From UBA10649 sp044233495 (GTDB lineage: Bacteria; Actinomycetota; Actinomycetes; S36-B12), in NCBI GenBank assembly GCA_044233495.1, contig JBIIJX010000035.1, positions 1-14,966 of the forward strand: a stretch of 14,966 nucleotides of DNA, read 5' to 3'. Shown here piece after piece: positions 13,557 to 14,966 of this stretch (positions are counted from its first letter, which is position 1; every line of letters starts with the position of its first letter). Under the pieces are notes generated by a model, which saw only the letters and a program-made list of their open reading frames with translations, had not been told where the DNA came from and did not search any database. Both the position numbers and the translations under genes were made by a program.

Positions 13557-14966
13557 TCACAGGCTCGAGATGGCGTCGGTGATGGCGGATACGAGCTCAG
13601 TCGACTTGAACGGCATGCCCCGCACCTGGTTGATGCCCTGGATGTCGACGAGGTACTTCGCGCGGAGCAGCATGGCCAGCTGACCGAGGTTCATCTCGGG
13701 CACCAGGACCTTGTCGTAGGAGCGCAGCACCTCACCGAGGTTCGACGGGAACGGGTTCAGGTGCCGCAGGTGTGCCTGTGCCACCGCCACGCCGGTACGC
13801 CGGGTGATCTCGCACGCCGCGCCGATGGGCCCGTAGGTCGATCCCCAGCCGAGGACGAGGACACGGGCATTGCCATCGGGATCGTCCACGACGAGGTCGG
13901 GAATGGTCTTGGCGATGGCGTCGACCTTGGCCTGTCGCAGGCGGACCATCGTGTCGTGGTTCTCGGCGTCGTAGGAGATGTTGCCCGTGCCGTCAGCCTT
14001 CTCCAGACCGCCGATCCGGTGCTCCAGGCCCTTGGTGCCGGGGATGGCCCACGGCCGGGCGAGGGTGTCGGCGTCTCGCTTGTAGGGCCAGAACACCTCC
14101 TCGCCGGACTCCGTGACGTGGTTGGGGCCGGTGGCGAAGGCCGGGTCGATGACCGGGAGGTCGTCGACGGACGGCACCTTCCACGGCTCCGAGCCATTGG
14201 CGATGTAGCCGTCGGAGAGCAGGAATACGGGCGTGCGGTACTCCACTGCGATGCGTGCCGCCTCCATGGCGGCATAGAAGCAGTCGGACGGGGACCGAGG
14301 CGCCACGATCGGCACGGGAGACTCGCCGTTGCGGCCGAACATCGCCTGCAGCAGATCCGACTGCTCGGTCTTGGTGGGCAGGCCCGTTGAGGGGCCACCT
14401 CGCTGCACGTCCACGACGATCAGCGGGAGCTCCAGCGACACAGACAGGCCGATGGCCTCCGACTTCAGTGCGATGCCGGGGCCTGAGGTCGTCGTGACGG
14501 CGAGGGCACCTCCGTAGGCCGCCCCGATTGCCGCGCCGATACCGGCGATCTCGTCCTCTGCCTGGAAGGTGGTCACGCCGAAGCGATGATTCTTCGCGAG
14601 CTCGTGCAGGATGTCCGACGCCGGAGTGATCGGGTAGGAGCCGAGGAAGAGGGGCAGCCCCGACCGCTTCGACGCCGCGATGAGGCCGTAGGCGAGAGCC
14701 GGGTTGCCCATGATGTTCCGGTAGACGCCGGACGGCAGGTCGTCGGCCTTGGCAACCTCGTACTGGACGGAGAACACCTCGGTGGTCTCGCCGAAGGACC
14801 AGCCTGCCTCGAAGGCCGCAAGGTTCGCGGCGAGGATCTCGGGCTTCTTGCCGAACTTCTTCTCCAGGAACGCGCGCGTGCCCTCGGCCGGCCGCGAGTA
14901 GAGCCAGCACAGCAGGCCCAGCGCGTACATGTTCTTGGAGCGCTCCGCCTCCTTCTTCGACAGGTC
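13557..14966 (-). CDS. korA: 2-oxoacid:ferredoxin oxidoreductase, fused gamma-alpha subunit (5' end outside window)
   Basis: KorA carries the gamma and alpha domains that bind CoA and the 2-oxoacid and complete the KorAB active site. The frame is open to the right edge: twelve codons (starting DLSKKEAERSK) precede the ATG at 14928-14930. That ATG is therefore internal and the gene is cut by the window. About 469 residues are visible; full-length actinobacterial KorA is usually over 600, so most of the gamma domain is missing from view. The visible part starts at the gamma-domain end (NMYALGLLCWLYSRP). It continues with GNPALAYG, the substrate-binding YPITPAS (visible residues 111-117), TFQAEDEIAGIGAAIGAAYGG, TTTSGPG, and GGPSTGLPTKTEQSDL. 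The C-terminal VLGWGSTYGPI and LVPEMNLGQL regions are also typical. It lies directly upstream of korB in one operon. Confidence 0.95.
   Translation of the reverse strand, partial: DLSKKEAERSKNMYALGLLCWLYSRPAEGTRAFLEKKFGKKPEILAANLAAFEAGWSFGETTEVFSVQYEVAKADDLPSGVYRNIMGNPALAYGLIAASKRSGLPLFLGSYPITPASDILHELAKNHRFGVTTFQAEDEIAGIGAAIGAAYGGALAVTTTSGPGIALKSEAIGLSVSLELPLIVVDVQRGGPSTGLPTKTEQSDLLQAMFGRNGESPVPIVAPRSPSDCFYAAMEAARIAVEYRTPVFLLSDGYIANGSEPWKVPSVDDLPVIDPAFATGPNHVTESGEEVFWPYKRDADTLARPWAIPGTKGLEHRIGGLEKADGTGNISYDAENHDTMVRLRQAKVDAIAKTIPDLVVDDPDGNARVLVLGWGSTYGPIGAACEITRRTGVAVAQAHLRHLNPFPSNLGEVLRSYDKVLVPEMNLGQLAMLLRAKYLVDIQGINQVRGMPFKSTELVSAITDAISSL

Noticed and set aside
12710..14390. Long plus-strand open frames of about 290-300 codons opposite korB and korA
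   Set aside because: KorB and KorA motifs are intact on the minus strand, and the plus-strand translations are low-complexity Val/Gly/Asp/Arg-rich shadows.
14928..14930. ATG as the korA start
   Set aside because: The frame continues to the window edge with residues typical of the gamma-domain end, and a start here would delete that domain.

Overview
The window is a high-GC chromosomal segment of an actinobacterium. The evidence is the Actinomycetota-type complex I operon, with long cytoplasmic tails on NuoH and NuoJ, together with GTG starts, heavy G/C third-position use, a neighbouring long-chain polyprenyl diphosphate synthase and a two-gene KorAB oxidoreductase. The order and sequences would suit a Micrococcales-like lineage, but I cannot fix the family from sequence alone.

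Positions 1-9205 (+) carry the end of a respiratory NADH:quinone oxidoreductase (complex I) operon: the C-terminal part of nuoG, then nuoH, I, J, K, L, M and N. Most junctions are 4- or 8-base stop/start overlaps, so the genes are packed for coupled translation. The exception is a 38-base gap between nuoK and nuoL. A (+) trans-polyprenyl diphosphate synthase (9218-10213) follows after 12 bases. It probably makes the side chain of the menaquinone that complex I reduces.

Positions 10214-10394 are intergenic and contain the most striking non-coding structure of the window. It is a perfect 34-bp inverted repeat around a 26-base spacer, and each arm is itself a hairpin. Next is a (+) major facilitator transporter (10395-11573). 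It meets, tail to tail with only 3 bases between, a (-) RarD/EamA permease (11577 to about 12500). The permease's conserved first membrane segment is encoded, but no ATG, GTG or TTG precedes it.

Positions 12503-14966 (-) encode korB and most of korA, the beta and fused gamma-alpha subunits of a 2-oxoacid (probably 2-oxoglutarate):ferredoxin oxidoreductase. korA runs off the right edge. The likely transcript is korA-korB-rarD.

Together the segment is an energy-metabolism block: KorAB reduces ferredoxin while oxidising a 2-oxoacid, complex I oxidises NADH and pumps protons, and the prenyl synthase supplies the quinone tail. The two transporters have no evident tie to this theme. I see no tRNA, rRNA, CRISPR array, insertion sequence or phage gene. 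The gene content is conventional; the points worth a second look are the intergenic palindrome, the rarD start, and the nuoK-nuoL junction.
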